The position numbers were made by a program, and so were the translations under genes. A stretch of 5,359 nucleotides of DNA from Clostridia bacterium (lineage in GTDB: Bacteria; Bacillota; Clostridia; Oscillospirales; Acutalibacteraceae): positions 1-5,359 of the forward strand of contig JAFTCS010000244.1 in the NCBI GenBank assembly GCA_017454565.1, read 5' to 3'. Numbering within the stretch: position 1 is the stretch's first letter; each line of letters begins with the position of its first letter. Shown one piece after another: positions 5,013 through 5,359 of this stretch. The notes beneath the pieces are model-generated. The model saw only the letters and a list, made by a program, of their open reading frames with translations, was not told the DNA's origin and did not search any database.

Positions 5013-5359
5013 CAAAGATAAATACCATCAGCTTCGGGTGGCGGCATACTGCCGTGTATCCACTGCACAGGAGGAACAGCAGAACAGCTATCAGGTGCAG
5101 ATAGATTACTATACCGAATACATCAACAAAAACAAGAACTGGAAGCTTGCAGGCATCTTCGCTGATGAAGGCATATCGGGAACACAGACCAAAAAACGAA
5201 CCGAGTTCAACCGAATGATAAGGCTCTGCAAGAAGAAAAAGATAGACCTTGTACTTTGCAAATCGATAAGCCGATTTGCAAGAAACACCGTTGACTGCCT
5301 GCAATACGTCAGACATCTCAAAGAGCTTGGCATTGGTGTTATCTTCGAGAAAGAAAACA
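4966..5359 (+). CDS. Large serine recombinase 3, N-terminal catalytic part (3' end outside window)
   Basis: ATG at 4966 follows AAGGAGGT and overlaps the end of recombinase 2 by 47 nt in a different frame. The 131 visible residues form a resolvase domain: AAYCRVSTAQEEQ with catalytic S32, FADEGISGT at 65-73, KSISRFARNT at 99-108, and LKELGIGVIFEKEN running off the window. It is clearly paralogous to recombinase 1 (SISRFARNT and FEKEN are shared) but diverged, with a different N-terminal leader. The missing part should hold the Recombinase domain, zinc ribbon and coiled coil, giving a protein of about 500-570 residues if typical. It is co-transcribed and probably translationally coupled with recombinase 2. 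The family catalyses serine-mediated integration and excision; whether it works alone or with recombinases 1 and 2 is unknown. Confidence 0.93.
   Translation, partial: MNVTVIPATRQAATSDKDKYHQLRVAAYCRVSTAQEEQQNSYQVQIDYYTEYINKNKNWKLAGIFADEGISGTQTKKRTEFNRMIRLCKKKKIDLVLCKSISRFARNTVDCLQYVRHLKELGIGVIFEKEN

Overview
This window looks like the recombinase end of an integrative or mobilizable element from a Gram-positive gut-type anaerobe (Bacillota, Clostridia, probably Ruminococcus/Oscillospiraceae-like). The inference rests on strong AGGAGG-type ribosome binding sites, frequent ATA isoleucine codons, and the protein families present (multi-domain serine recombinases of the TnpX/TndX type, a DUF3789 mini-protein, a DUF1016/YhcG-type nuclease). 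Species cannot be assigned from sequence reading alone.

Left part (1-1346, + strand): the C-terminal part of a DinG/Rad3-type helicase enters from the left. It is followed by two very small genes in the same operon, a 58-residue SHOCT-like protein and a 35-residue single-helix protein of the DUF3789 type. The operon closes with a perfect 10-bp hairpin. Middle part (1344-2408, - strand): a decayed PDDEXK nuclease gene. Its 250-codon open part keeps the catalytic motif, but recognisable N-terminal sequence continues upstream in the same frame, interrupted by two TAA codons and lacking a good start. This module sits between two copies of a 13-bp direct repeat, each preceded at the same distance by AACCGCC, which suggests later insertion in front of the recombinase genes.

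Right part (2393-5359, + strand): three consecutive serine-recombinase genes. Recombinase 1 (513 aa) is complete, with its own leader and intrinsic terminator. Recombinase 2 (306 aa) has the recombinase DNA-binding domain, zinc ribbon and a helical tail but no resolvase catalytic domain. Recombinase 3 overlaps it by 47 nt, has an intact catalytic N-terminus and runs off the window. The leaders of recombinases 1 and 2 share a 47-bp ungapped repeat with an internal inverted repeat. This suggests two separately transcribed but co-regulated units: recombinase 1, and recombinases 2+3.

The most interesting hypothesis is that the three proteins form a multi-subunit integrase/excisionase in which the middle protein is a DNA-binding, non-catalytic partner. 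No tRNA, rRNA, CRISPR array or classical insertion sequence was seen.
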